Of a DNA stretch of 64,000 nt, positions 56,954 to 64,000 are shown in pieces. How positions within the stretch are numbered: position 1 is the stretch's first letter; each line of letters starts with the position of its first letter. The position numbers were made by a program, and so were the translations under genes. The DNA comes from Marinobacter sp. BW6 (GTDB lineage: Bacteria > Pseudomonadota > Gammaproteobacteria > Pseudomonadales > Oleiphilaceae), in the NCBI RefSeq assembly GCF_008107725.1, contig NZ_VIRN01000050.1:30426-94425 (forward strand), given 5' to 3'. The notes under the pieces were generated by a model that did no database searches, was not told where the DNA came from, and saw nothing but the letters and a program-made list of their open reading frames with translations.

Positions 56954-58234
56954 ATGGAAAGCAATCTTAATCACATTTTTGAACTCCAGTATGCGCTGGA
57001 TACCTTTTACTTCCTGATTTGCGGTGCTCTGGTCATGTGGATGGCCGCTGGCTTTGCCATGCTGGAAGCCGGCCTGGTGCGTGCCAAGAACACCACCGAA
57101 ATCCTGACCAAGAACGTGGCCCTGTTTGCGGTCGCCTGTACCATGTACCTGATTGTCGGCTACGACATCATGTACGACGGCGGTATCTTCCTGAGCGGTG
57201 TAACAACTGTTGCCGAGATGGACGACGCAGCGATTGCAGGCGTAATTGCAGCCTCCACTGAAGCCGGCTTCGGCGACATGGGCGAATACAGCGGCGCTTC
57301 TGACTTCTTCTTCCAGGTTGTCTTCGTTGCAACCGCCATGTCCATCGTTTCCGGTGCTGTGGCTGAGCGTATGAAGCTCTGGGCCTTCCTGGCTTTCGCT
57401 ATCGTTATGTGTGGCTTCATCTACCCGATGCAGGGTTCCTGGACCTGGAACGGCGACGCGGTATTCGGCATGTACGAGCTGAGCTACAGCGACTACGCCG
57501 GTTCCGGTATCGTTCACATGGCAGGCGCAGCAGCGGCGCTGGCAGGCGTTCTTCTCCTCGGTGCCCGTAAAGGCAAGTACGGCTCCAAAGGCGAAATCCG
57601 TGCCTTCCCGGGCGCTAACCTGCCCCTGGCAACGCTTGGTACCTTCATCCTCTGGATGGGCTGGTTCGGCTTTAACGGCGGCTCTACCCTGAAACTGGGC
57701 GGCATTGGTGTCGCTAACGAAGTTGCCAACGTCTTCCTGAACACCAACGCAGCCGCAGCTGGCGGCCTGATCGCTGCCCTGATCGTGGCACGCCTGATGT
57801 TCGGCAAAGCGGACCTGACCATGGCCCTGAACGGTGCTCTGGCTGGCCTGGTTGCCATCACTGCAGAGCCGGCGGATCCTTCTCCCCTGCTGGCCACCAT
57901 CATCGGCGCCATTGGCGGCACCCTGGTTGTCTTCTCCATCGTCACCATGGACAAGCTGCGCATTGACGACCCGGTCGGTGCCATCTCCGTACACGGTGTG
58001 GTTGGTATCTGGGGTATCTTCGCAGTTCTCCTGTCCGACGCAGACGCGACCTTCATGGGTCAGTTGGTCGGCATGCTCACCATCTTCATCTGGGTGTTCG
58101 TCACCAGCCTGATCGTCTGGGGCATCCTGAAAGCCGTCATGGGCATTCGGGTGTCTGAAGAGGAAGAGTACGAAGGTGTGGATCTGTCCGAGTGTGGTAT
58201 GGAAGCCTATCCGGAGTTTGTCAGCCAGAAGTAA
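56954..58234 (+). CDS. amtB: Ammonium transporter
   Basis: A 426 aa membrane channel with eleven helices. It has the AmtB landmarks: MLEAGLVRAKNT, the phenylalanine gate/twin-His pore helices (GSGIVHMAGAAAALAGVLLLG with the first His) and the C-terminal HGVVGIWGIFAVLL with the second. It has no cleavable signal like that of E. coli AmtB, but its N-terminus is a membrane helix. The C-terminal tail is acidic. Follows glnK by 73 bases; a terminator follows. Confidence 0.95.
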   Translation: MESNLNHIFELQYALDTFYFLICGALVMWMAAGFAMLEAGLVRAKNTTEILTKNVALFAVACTMYLIVGYDIMYDGGIFLSGVTTVAEMDDAAIAGVIAASTEAGFGDMGEYSGASDFFFQVVFVATAMSIVSGAVAERMKLWAFLAFAIVMCGFIYPMQGSWTWNGDAVFGMYELSYSDYAGSGIVHMAGAAAALAGVLLLGARKGKYGSKGEIRAFPGANLPLATLGTFILWMGWFGFNGGSTLKLGGIGVANEVANVFLNTNAAAAGGLIAALIVARLMFGKADLTMALNGALAGLVAITAEPADPSPLLATIIGAIGGTLVVFSIVTMDKLRIDDPVGAISVHGVVGIWGIFAVLLSDADATFMGQLVGMLTIFIWVFVTSLIVWGILKAVMGIRVSEEEEYEGVDLSECGMEAYPEFVSQK

Positions 58235-58256
58235 TGATCGCCGGCTGGCATGATCA

Positions 58257-58287
58257 AAAAGGGCGCCCCTCGGGGCGCCCTTTTTTT
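58257..58287 (+). terminator. glnK-amtB terminator
   Basis: GGGCGCCCC / GGGGCGCCC stem with a two-base loop, flanked by AAAAA and TTTTTTT. Confidence 0.93.
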
Positions 58288-58316
58288 ATGGCATGATCGT
58301 GAACTGAGCAAAGGCC

Positions 58317-59198
58317 TCAGCCTTCCCCAGGGAGCACTTGATCTTCCAGCGCATCCAACATGAACTGCGGCATCGCCAAGGCACCACGATGCACTCCGGC
58401 ATTGTAGTAGCGGGTTACGAAGGGGCGATTGTTGGCATCTTCCTCGCGGAAGTATTTCACCGGGTTTTCCTTGCTGGCCATGGTGCAGCTCCACCAGCCC
58501 GTAGGATAGACAGGTTGCGGAAAAGGCAACGTCTGTACGTGCTCGAATCCCGCCTTGCGCATGTCCTCGTGAATACCCTTGATGATGCTGTGGGTATGCA
58601 GCAGCGGCGATTCACTCTGCTGGACAATAATGCCACCCTCACGCAGGGCCAGCATGGCATCCCGATAGAAATCCAGGGCAAACAAGCCTTCGGCCGGACC
58701 GACCGGGTCCGTGCTGTCGATGATGATAAGGTCGACACTGTTCGGCTCAATGTCCCGCATCCATTGAATGCCATCCCCAAAGAAGAAGTTGGCGCGCGGG
58801 TCACTGTTCGCTTCGCACAGTTCCGGGAAATACTTCTCCGACATGCGGGTTACCCGCTCGTCAATTTCCACCTGCCAGGCTTCCTCAACGCCCGGGTGTT
58901 TAAGCACCTCTTTCAATGTGCCGCAGTCACCGCCGCCAACAATTACCACCTTTTTGGGGTCCCTGTGAGTAAACAGGGCGGGGTGGGTCATCATCTCGTG
59001 ATACAGGAAGTTATCGCGGGTGGTCAGCATGACGCAGCCATCCAGGACCATCAGGTTGCCGAAGGTCTCGGTCTCGTAGATTTCCAGTTTCTGGAACGGT
59101 GTCTGCTCCTCATGTAGCTTCTGCTTCACCTGCAGGGAGAACGCCGTCCCCTGGTTCTGGAATACCTCGGTAAACCAGCCGTCATTGAGTGCTGTCAT
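58317..59198 (-). CDS. speE: Polyamine aminopropyltransferase (spermidine synthase)
   Basis: Transfers an aminopropyl group from decarboxylated SAM to putrescine. The 293 aa protein has MVLDGCVMLTTRDNFLYHEMMTHPALF, VVIVGGGDCGTLKEVLKH (SAM motif), LIIIDSTDPVGPAEGLF and QSESPLLH, all family signatures. The ATG at 59198 follows GGGAGG; a longer open frame to 59420 runs into the speA promoter area. Divergent from speA, which supplies agmatine, the putrescine precursor. Confidence 0.95.
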   Translation of the reverse strand: MTALNDGWFTEVFQNQGTAFSLQVKQKLHEEQTPFQKLEIYETETFGNLMVLDGCVMLTTRDNFLYHEMMTHPALFTHRDPKKVVIVGGGDCGTLKEVLKHPGVEEAWQVEIDERVTRMSEKYFPELCEANSDPRANFFFGDGIQWMRDIEPNSVDLIIIDSTDPVGPAEGLFALDFYRDAMLALREGGIIVQQSESPLLHTHSIIKGIHEDMRKAGFEHVQTLPFPQPVYPTGWWSCTMASKENPVKYFREEDANNRPFVTRYYNAGVHRGALAMPQFMLDALEDQVLPGEG

Positions 59199-59376
59199 TT
59201 TTTGCCTCCCGCTGTGGGCCATGGGCTGAATTAAAAGGGCGTATTGTAGGGGTGCCCAATCGTGAGCTAAAGCGATAATCACGGTGAACGGCCACCTATT
59301 TTCCGCACCCGATGCTTTTAGCCCGGGATGGGAATCCATACAATGGCGGCCAGTGTTTCCTGACAGGATAGCAAGC

Positions 59377-61287
59377 ATGAGCGAAGCCAGCGCCACCCCG
59401 GCCCACAAGGTATACAACATTGCCCACTGGAGCGATGGCTACATCGGTGTCAATGAACAGGGCGAGGTACTGATCCGTCCGGATCGCGGCCACAGTCCGG
59501 CGCGAATCAACCTGCCGGAACTGACCCGAACGCTGACCGAATCCGGTGTTCAACTACCAGTACTGGTGCGCTTCGTTGACATCCTGCACGACCGTGTCAA
59601 CAAACTGTGCAATGCCTTCAACAAGGTCGCTGAAGAACACGCTTACCAGGGCCGTTACACAGCGGTCTACCCGATCAAGGTCAATCAGCAGCGTCGGGTC
59701 GTCGAGGAACTTCTGGCCGCCGAGCCGGCCGCCTCAAAAGGGCAGATCGGCCTTGAGGCCGGCAGCAAGCCTGAGCTGATGGCGGTGCTGGCACTGTCCC
59801 AGCAACCGGGATCGGTGATTGTCTGCAACGGCTACAAGGACCGGGAATATATCCGCCTGGCTCTGATTGGCCAGACCCTGGGCCACCGGGTATTCATTGT
59901 GGTTGAGAAAAAGTCGGAACTGCCACTTATCCTGGAGGAGGCGAAAAATCTGGGGGTATCGCCACTCATCGGGGTGCGGGCGCGCCTGGCGACCATCGGC
60001 AAGGGCAATTGGCAGAACACCGGCGGTGAAAAATCCAAGTTTGGCCTGTCCGCCAGCCAGGTCCTGGATGTTGTGAACACCCTGCGCGAGGCGGGCGCCC
60101 TGAATACCCTGCAACTGCTGCATTTCCACCTTGGCTCCCAGATCGCCAATATCCGTGACATCCAGACCGGTCTCCGTGAATGCGCCCGTTTCTACAGCGA
60201 GCTGCGCCAGATGGGCGCGCCGATCGGAACGGTGGATATCGGCGGGGGTCTCGGCGTGGACTACGAGGGCACTCGCTCCCGCAGCAGCTGCTCCATGAAC
60301 TACAGCGTTTACGAATACGCCTACAACGTGGTGCATGTTCTGCAGGCGGAGTGTGATCGCCACGGCATTCCCCACCCGGACCTGATCAGCGAATCCGGCC
60401 GGGCACTGACCGCGCACCATTCGGTGCTGGTGACCAACGTGATTGATCGCGAGGCCCCGGAAAACCGGACGCCGGAGCGGCCGGCCGATACCGCATCGGC
60501 CCCGCTGCACGATCTCTGGCGCGATCTGGAGAGCCTGCAGGACGCCAACACGCCACGCTCGCTGGCCGAGATCTATCATGACGTGCTCCACGCCATGGCC
60601 GATGTCCATGCCCAGTTTGCTCACGGCGTGCTGTCCCTGCAGGAACGGGCGGATGCGGAAACCCTTTACACTCGCTCATGTCGACTGCTTCGCGATCAGC
60701 TGGACAGCAGCAACCGGGCCCACCGGGAAATCATTGACGAGCTCAATGAGAAACTGGCCGAAAAGCTTTTCGTGAATTTCTCGCTGTTTCAGTCGTTACC
60801 GGATGTCTGGGGTATCGACCAGATCTTCCCGGTCATGCCGGTGAATGGCCTCAACCGCCCTCTTAACCGGCGCGCAGTGATCCAGGACATCACCTGCGAT
60901 TCTGATGGGCGTATCGACCGTTACGTCGACGGCCAGGGCACCGAAACCACCCTACCTCTGCCTGAAGAGAAGGCGGGCGAACCGCTGCTGATGGGCTTTT
61001 TCATGACCGGAGCCTATCAGGAGATTCTGGGAGACATGCACAACCTGTTCGGCGACACCCATTCCGTGGATGTCCGCCTGACGGCAGAAGGTGGCTATGA
61101 GATCAGCGACCCCGTTACCGGCGATACCGTGGCCAAAGTGTTGCGCTATGTGAACTTTGAACCAGATGCCTTGATGGATGCCTATCGAGGCAAGTTCGCC
61201 GCCTCTGCCCTGGCAACAGACACCCAGGCAGTGCTTTTGGCGGAGCTGGCCGCCGGCCTCGATGGCTACACCTACCTGGAAGAATAG
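59377..61287 (+). CDS. speA: Biosynthetic arginine decarboxylase
   Basis: PLP enzyme converting arginine to agmatine, first step of putrescine synthesis by this route. The 636 aa protein has the PLP lysine in YPIKVNQQRRVVEELL, the family IGLEAGSKPELMAVL block, LQLLHFHLGSQI, the VDIGGGLGVDYEGTRS loop and GFFMTGAYQEILGDMHNLFGDTH near the C-terminus. The ATG at 59377 has AGGA eight bases upstream. Divergent from speE across a 178-bp spacer. Confidence 0.95.
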   Translation: MSEASATPAHKVYNIAHWSDGYIGVNEQGEVLIRPDRGHSPARINLPELTRTLTESGVQLPVLVRFVDILHDRVNKLCNAFNKVAEEHAYQGRYTAVYPIKVNQQRRVVEELLAAEPAASKGQIGLEAGSKPELMAVLALSQQPGSVIVCNGYKDREYIRLALIGQTLGHRVFIVVEKKSELPLILEEAKNLGVSPLIGVRARLATIGKGNWQNTGGEKSKFGLSASQVLDVVNTLREAGALNTLQLLHFHLGSQIANIRDIQTGLRECARFYSELRQMGAPIGTVDIGGGLGVDYEGTRSRSSCSMNYSVYEYAYNVVHVLQAECDRHGIPHPDLISESGRALTAHHSVLVTNVIDREAPENRTPERPADTASAPLHDLWRDLESLQDANTPRSLAEIYHDVLHAMADVHAQFAHGVLSLQERADAETLYTRSCRLLRDQLDSSNRAHREIIDELNEKLAEKLFVNFSLFQSLPDVWGIDQIFPVMPVNGLNRPLNRRAVIQDITCDSDGRIDRYVDGQGTETTLPLPEEKAGEPLLMGFFMTGAYQEILGDMHNLFGDTHSVDVRLTAEGGYEISDPVTGDTVAKVLRYVNFEPDALMDAYRGKFAASALATDTQAVLLAELAAGLDGYTYLEE

Positions 61288-61293
61288 CCAGGC

Positions 61294-62331
61294 TCAGGGT
61301 TTCCGATGTCCCCGGCGCCAGGCGCTGGGGGCAATGCCTTCCCATTTTCGGAAGGCCCGGCCAAAGTTGGAAGGGTCACTGTAGCCGAGAGCATCAGCAA
61401 TTTCGTCGATGGTCAGCTCGTTGCGCCGCAGTAGCTCCAGGGCACGGCGGTGGCGGAGGGAATCCTGCAGTTGCTGGAACCGTAATCCTTCGGCCGCCAG
61501 CTGTCGGCGTAACGTCCTTGTGGACATTTGCAGGTGCTCGGCCACCTCTTCCAGAGCTGGTAAGCGCTGGCTTCGCCCGGTCTCAAGCAAGCGTATCACC
61601 CGATCCGAGACCGACGTCGCGCCCTCGATAAACCGCATTTCCTCTTCGCACTGGGCCTCGGCGATCCGACGGGTTACCGGATTTGACAGGGACATGGGCG
61701 CATCGAGAAAAGCCCGTTTGAACCGCAGTTGGTTCACCCCGCCGCCAAACGAGAGCTGGCTGCCGAACAGTTGGCGATAAGCCGATGCATCTTGTGGCTC
61801 CGGAAAATCCAGAAGGCAGCGGCCGCCGTCCAGAAGCCGGCGACCGAACAGCAGAAGATTCACATCCATTAACGATGCCATCACGACATCAACGTTGAAC
61901 CGGTAAAGATCCTCAAAGCTGTGGGAGAGATCCAGTTGGATCACTGCCTCACGGTCATCCACGAAAAAAGACAGGCTCATGTAAACAAAGCGGATCTGGA
62001 AATACTTGATCAGCACCGTTAACGCCTGCTCAAGCGTGTCGCAACTGATGGCTGCCTGGGCCAGAGAACCATGAGTGGTAAATTTCAGTCGTTTTCCGTA
62101 CTCAAGCCCGAGGGCCGGATCACCGCTTTGCACCACACATTCGTGACACAGGGCGCTGAACTGATCAACCGTGATGAAATTGTCCGGATGACCAAGCATG
62201 GAAGGCCGGATTCCCGAGGCCGACAATAATCGTGACCGTTGCAGGCCACGATCCTCCGCCAACTGGCAGAGAATATCCGCATAGTGCGCCCGGATAACGG
62301 GCAGGTTTCCGGTAATGCCGGGTGCATTCAT
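61294..62331 (-). CDS. AraC family transcriptional regulator
   Basis: A 345 aa regulator. The N-terminal 220 residues match the arabinose-binding-like domain of the OruR/ArgR-like AraC subgroup. The C-terminal DNA-binding domain has two helix-turn-helix units: PALEEVAEHLQMSTRTLRRQLAAEG and TIDEIADALGYSDPSNFGRAFRKWEGIAPSAWR. The ligand is unknown. Convergent with speA (six-base gap) and divergent from the ECF sigma gene, either of which could be a target. Confidence 0.9.
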   Translation of the reverse strand: MNAPGITGNLPVIRAHYADILCQLAEDRGLQRSRLLSASGIRPSMLGHPDNFITVDQFSALCHECVVQSGDPALGLEYGKRLKFTTHGSLAQAAISCDTLEQALTVLIKYFQIRFVYMSLSFFVDDREAVIQLDLSHSFEDLYRFNVDVVMASLMDVNLLLFGRRLLDGGRCLLDFPEPQDASAYRQLFGSQLSFGGGVNQLRFKRAFLDAPMSLSNPVTRRIAEAQCEEEMRFIEGATSVSDRVIRLLETGRSQRLPALEEVAEHLQMSTRTLRRQLAAEGLRFQQLQDSLRHRRALELLRRNELTIDEIADALGYSDPSNFGRAFRKWEGIAPSAWRRGHRKP

Positions 62332-62459
62332 GAGGATGGTGGTCTTCCGGTATCGGTGTATTGCTCAGACTAGACCGCTCTTCAGGTTCCGGCAATATCC
62401 GGCGAGACGGCCGGCAACCGTCGCTGGCGCCAGATTTCTGCACTTTTTTCGGAACTGGC

Positions 62460-62486
62460 TGATCCACGGGATAAACCGATCCGTAA
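62460..62486 (+). promoter_or_regulatory. ECF11-like autoregulatory promoter
   Basis: TGATCC (62460-62465), 16-bp spacer, CGTAA (62482-62486). This resembles the promoters recognised by ChrR-controlled RpoE sigma factors (TGATCC / CGTA), and it lies just upstream of such a pair, so autoregulation is likely. Confidence 0.5.
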
Positions 62487-62570
62487 ATGTTGAGACTGAC
62501 AAACCCGGGACGAGTGCATAGAATGATGACCAGAACAAGCTCAAATCATGCGACTGTCAAGGAGCGTCCG

Positions 62571-63170
62571 GTGACCACACTGGATAAGAAGCCAGCCAGT
62601 TCCGAGGGCCGCAAAGACCCGTGGAGCCAGATGCTGCAGAAAGTGGGCAAGAATCAGGATCGCGAAGCGTACCACGCGCTGTTCGAGCATTTTGGCCCGC
62701 AAATCAAGTATTACGCCATGGCCAACGGCTTGGCGAGCCACGCGGAAGAGCTTGTGCAGGAAGTATTTGTATCCATCTGGAGGCGATCCTGCCTTTACGA
62801 CTGGCGCAAAGCAGCAGCGTCGACCTGGATATTCACCATCGCCCGTAATCAGCGGATTGATATGCTGCGAAAGATGCAGCGTACCAGCGCTGAAATGCCG
62901 GTTGAGACAGAGGATCTCTGGCAGATCCCGGGTGAAAACGAGAACGAGCCGGTTACATCGCTGCATCGTCTCATGTCGGAGCGGCGGATCAGGGAGTCCC
63001 TGAGCCACTTGCCCGAAGAACAGATCACAGTTATTGCCAAGGTTTACATGGAAAACAAGTCGCATCAGATGGTCGCGGACGAGTTGGACATCCCGCTTGG
63101 CACGGTTAAAAGTCGGGTTCGCCTGGCATTGAACAAACTGAAAGTGATTTTGCAGGATCAGAACGTATGA
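62571..63170 (+). CDS. ECF RNA polymerase sigma factor (ECF11/RpoE type, ChrR-controlled)
   Basis: A 199 aa extracytoplasmic-function sigma factor. Region 2: YYAMANGLASHAEELVQEVFVSIWRRSCLYDWRKAAASTWIFTIARNQRIDMLRK; region 4: LSHLPEEQITVIAKVYMENKSHQMVADELDIPLGTVKSRVRLALNKLK. The start is chosen at GTG 62571 because AAGGAG lies six bases before it; ATGs at 62523 and 62526 are in frame but lack a ribosome binding site. It overlaps the anti-sigma gene by four bases. In Rhodobacter the homologous pair answers singlet oxygen; the same signal is inferred here. Confidence 0.9.
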   Translation: MTTLDKKPASSEGRKDPWSQMLQKVGKNQDREAYHALFEHFGPQIKYYAMANGLASHAEELVQEVFVSIWRRSCLYDWRKAAASTWIFTIARNQRIDMLRKMQRTSAEMPVETEDLWQIPGENENEPVTSLHRLMSERRIRESLSHLPEEQITVIAKVYMENKSHQMVADELDIPLGTVKSRVRLALNKLKVILQDQNV

Positions 63171-63805
63171 CACGGCACCATCCCGACAGCCTGAGCCTGA
63201 TGGAGTACAGCGCAGGTAACCTGAGCGAACCCCATGCTCTGTGCATCAAGCTACACTTGGACAAGTGTTCCCACTGCCGTAGCCGTGTGGACACACTGGA
63301 CAGCCTGGGTGCTGTGATGATGGAGCAGCAACCAAAGGTATCTGTCTCAGAAAGTATGTTCGACAGCATTCTGTCTAAGATCGACAGTGAGCCCTCAGGG
63401 GAGCCTGCAGTTCCGGCGATCCCAAGGGTGAGTGCGCTGCAAAAATTGCTTGGCGAAGACCTGAACAGCCTGCCGTGGAAGCGTCAGCTGGGGGATGTGA
63501 GCGTACTGGACATTACCGACCGGTTCCCCGGACAGAAAGAGCAGGTCGTCCTGCAGAAGCTGGCTGCAGGCGGAAAGGCGCCGGCCCATACCCACCGGGG
63601 CGAGGAAACGACCATCGTGCTGCAGGGCGCGTTTGCCGACCAGAAAGGGGTTTTCAATCAGTGGGATTTTGTTGTGCTGACCGACGAGGATGAGCACAAG
63701 CCAGTGGCTGTCGGCTGTGAAGACTGCATCACGCTGTCTGTACTCAGCGCGCCGGTCAAGCTGACAGGTACGTTTACCAGGATGCTGAATCCGTTTATCC
63801 GGTAA
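63167..63805 (+). CDS. ChrR family anti-sigma factor
   Basis: A 212 aa cytoplasmic zinc-binding anti-sigma factor. The N-terminal ZAS domain has H30-x3-C34-x2-C37 with an upstream His (H4/H5). A linker leads to a C-terminal cupin with HTHRGEETTIVLQG (His and Glu metal ligands near 141-147) and a downstream HKP His. ChrR holds its ECF partner inactive until singlet oxygen or organic peroxide acts. Coupled by ATGA to the sigma gene; a terminator follows. Confidence 0.92.
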   Translation: MTRHHPDSLSLMEYSAGNLSEPHALCIKLHLDKCSHCRSRVDTLDSLGAVMMEQQPKVSVSESMFDSILSKIDSEPSGEPAVPAIPRVSALQKLLGEDLNSLPWKRQLGDVSVLDITDRFPGQKEQVVLQKLAAGGKAPAHTHRGEETTIVLQGAFADQKGVFNQWDFVVLTDEDEHKPVAVGCEDCITLSVLSAPVKLTGTFTRMLNPFIR

Positions 63806-63837
63806 AGCCAGACCTTGGTTCGAGCCGGAAGAAGAAA

Positions 63838-63868
63838 AAAGGGGCGATCAGTGATCGCCCTTTTTTTT
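63838..63868 (+). terminator. Terminator of the ECF sigma/ChrR operon
   Basis: GGGCGATCA / TGATCGCCC stem with an almost closed loop, preceded by AAAAAA and followed by eight T. Confidence 0.92.
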
Positions 63869-63927
63869 GATTATGACCCGTCCTGAATAAGGTTTACACC
63901 TTCCTGCTTGAGATTACGGAGGGTGTG

Positions 63928-64000
63928 ATGAATACGAAGAGGCGGAGGAGTCAGAGGGATTATTCCCTGGCCTTTAAATTGGCGGTGGTGGACCAGGTTG
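63928..64000 (+). CDS. IS3-type transposase OrfA, 5' part (cut by window end)
   Basis: From the ATG at 63928, with GGAGG upstream, the frame reads MNTKRRRSQRDYSLAFKLAVV and continues past the window. A short basic start followed by YSLAFKLAVVDQV is typical of the helix-turn-helix OrfA of IS3-family elements. The left end of the element probably lies around 63872-63900, after the ChrR operon terminator, but the inverted repeat cannot be proved without the right end. Confidence 0.6.
   Translation, partial: MNTKRRRSQRDYSLAFKLAVVDQV

Overview
The window reads as chromosomal DNA of a marine gammaproteobacterium close to Marinobacter. This rests on moderately high GC, on Pseudomonas/Marinobacter gene orders (pcnB-folK-panB-panC-pgi; folK/folB-plsY-tsaD-rpsU-dnaG-rpoD; rph-crc-pyrE; pilU-pilT-yggS-proC-yggT; metX-metW-DUF4426-rdgB-hemW; trmB/yifB/ubiK/glnK/amtB; speE/speA), and on a FadL-type outer-membrane protein paired with a giant Ig-like lipoprotein, a pair typical of hydrocarbon-degrading marine bacteria. 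Almost all of it is core genome with short spacers. Accessory-looking pieces are a PEP-CTERM gene in a lower-GC patch behind a tRNA, a REP-like element, and the left end of an IS3-type insertion sequence at the right border.

Layout. 1-0.2 kb: 3' part of an A-rich small RNA ending in a strong terminator, at the place where Pseudomonas carries CrcZ (between cbrB and pcnB). 0.3-6.4 kb: RNA polyadenylation, folate and pantothenate synthesis, glucose-6-phosphate isomerase. 6.5-12.7 kb: plsY, tsaD and the macromolecular synthesis operon rpsU-dnaG-rpoD with its internal terminator and heat-shock promoter, then a CAU tRNA. 12.7-21.7 kb: a PEP-CTERM gene with a sigma54 promoter, the FadL/lipoprotein operon, a molybdopterin oxidoreductase, a DUF2489 protein and a structured orphan RNA. 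21.7-36.1 kb: HDOD protein, recG, oxyR, a Rossmann epimerase, ridA, spoT, rpoZ, gmk, a pseudouridine synthase, yicC, rph, a Crc homologue, pyrE. 36.2-48.9 kb: a lysine/alanine-tailed protein, polA, a second FadL protein, pilU/pilT, yggS, proC, yggT and a dynamin-like GTPase. 49-64 kb: methionine synthesis, nucleotide pool cleaning, haem metabolism, trmB, yifB, ubiK, the nitrogen-controlled glnK-amtB operon, spermidine and agmatine synthesis, an AraC regulator, an ECF sigma/ChrR anti-sigma pair and the transposase start.

The most interesting thread is a possible complete carbon catabolite repression module of the Pseudomonas Crc/Hfq type. It consists of a CrcZ-like decoy RNA beside pcnB, a Crc protein whose exonuclease III active site is dismantled, and CA motifs (AANAANAA) just before the ribosome binding sites of the FadL/lipoprotein operon and of the molybdopterin oxidoreductase gene. 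Other regulatory observations are a sigma54 promoter for the single PEP-CTERM gene, a possible attenuator in the spoT leader, a nested-stem RNA with two mutually exclusive pairing options, an NtrC/sigma54 architecture before glnK-amtB, and an ECF11-like promoter before the ECF/ChrR pair. These are sequence readings; no database search or folding program was run.
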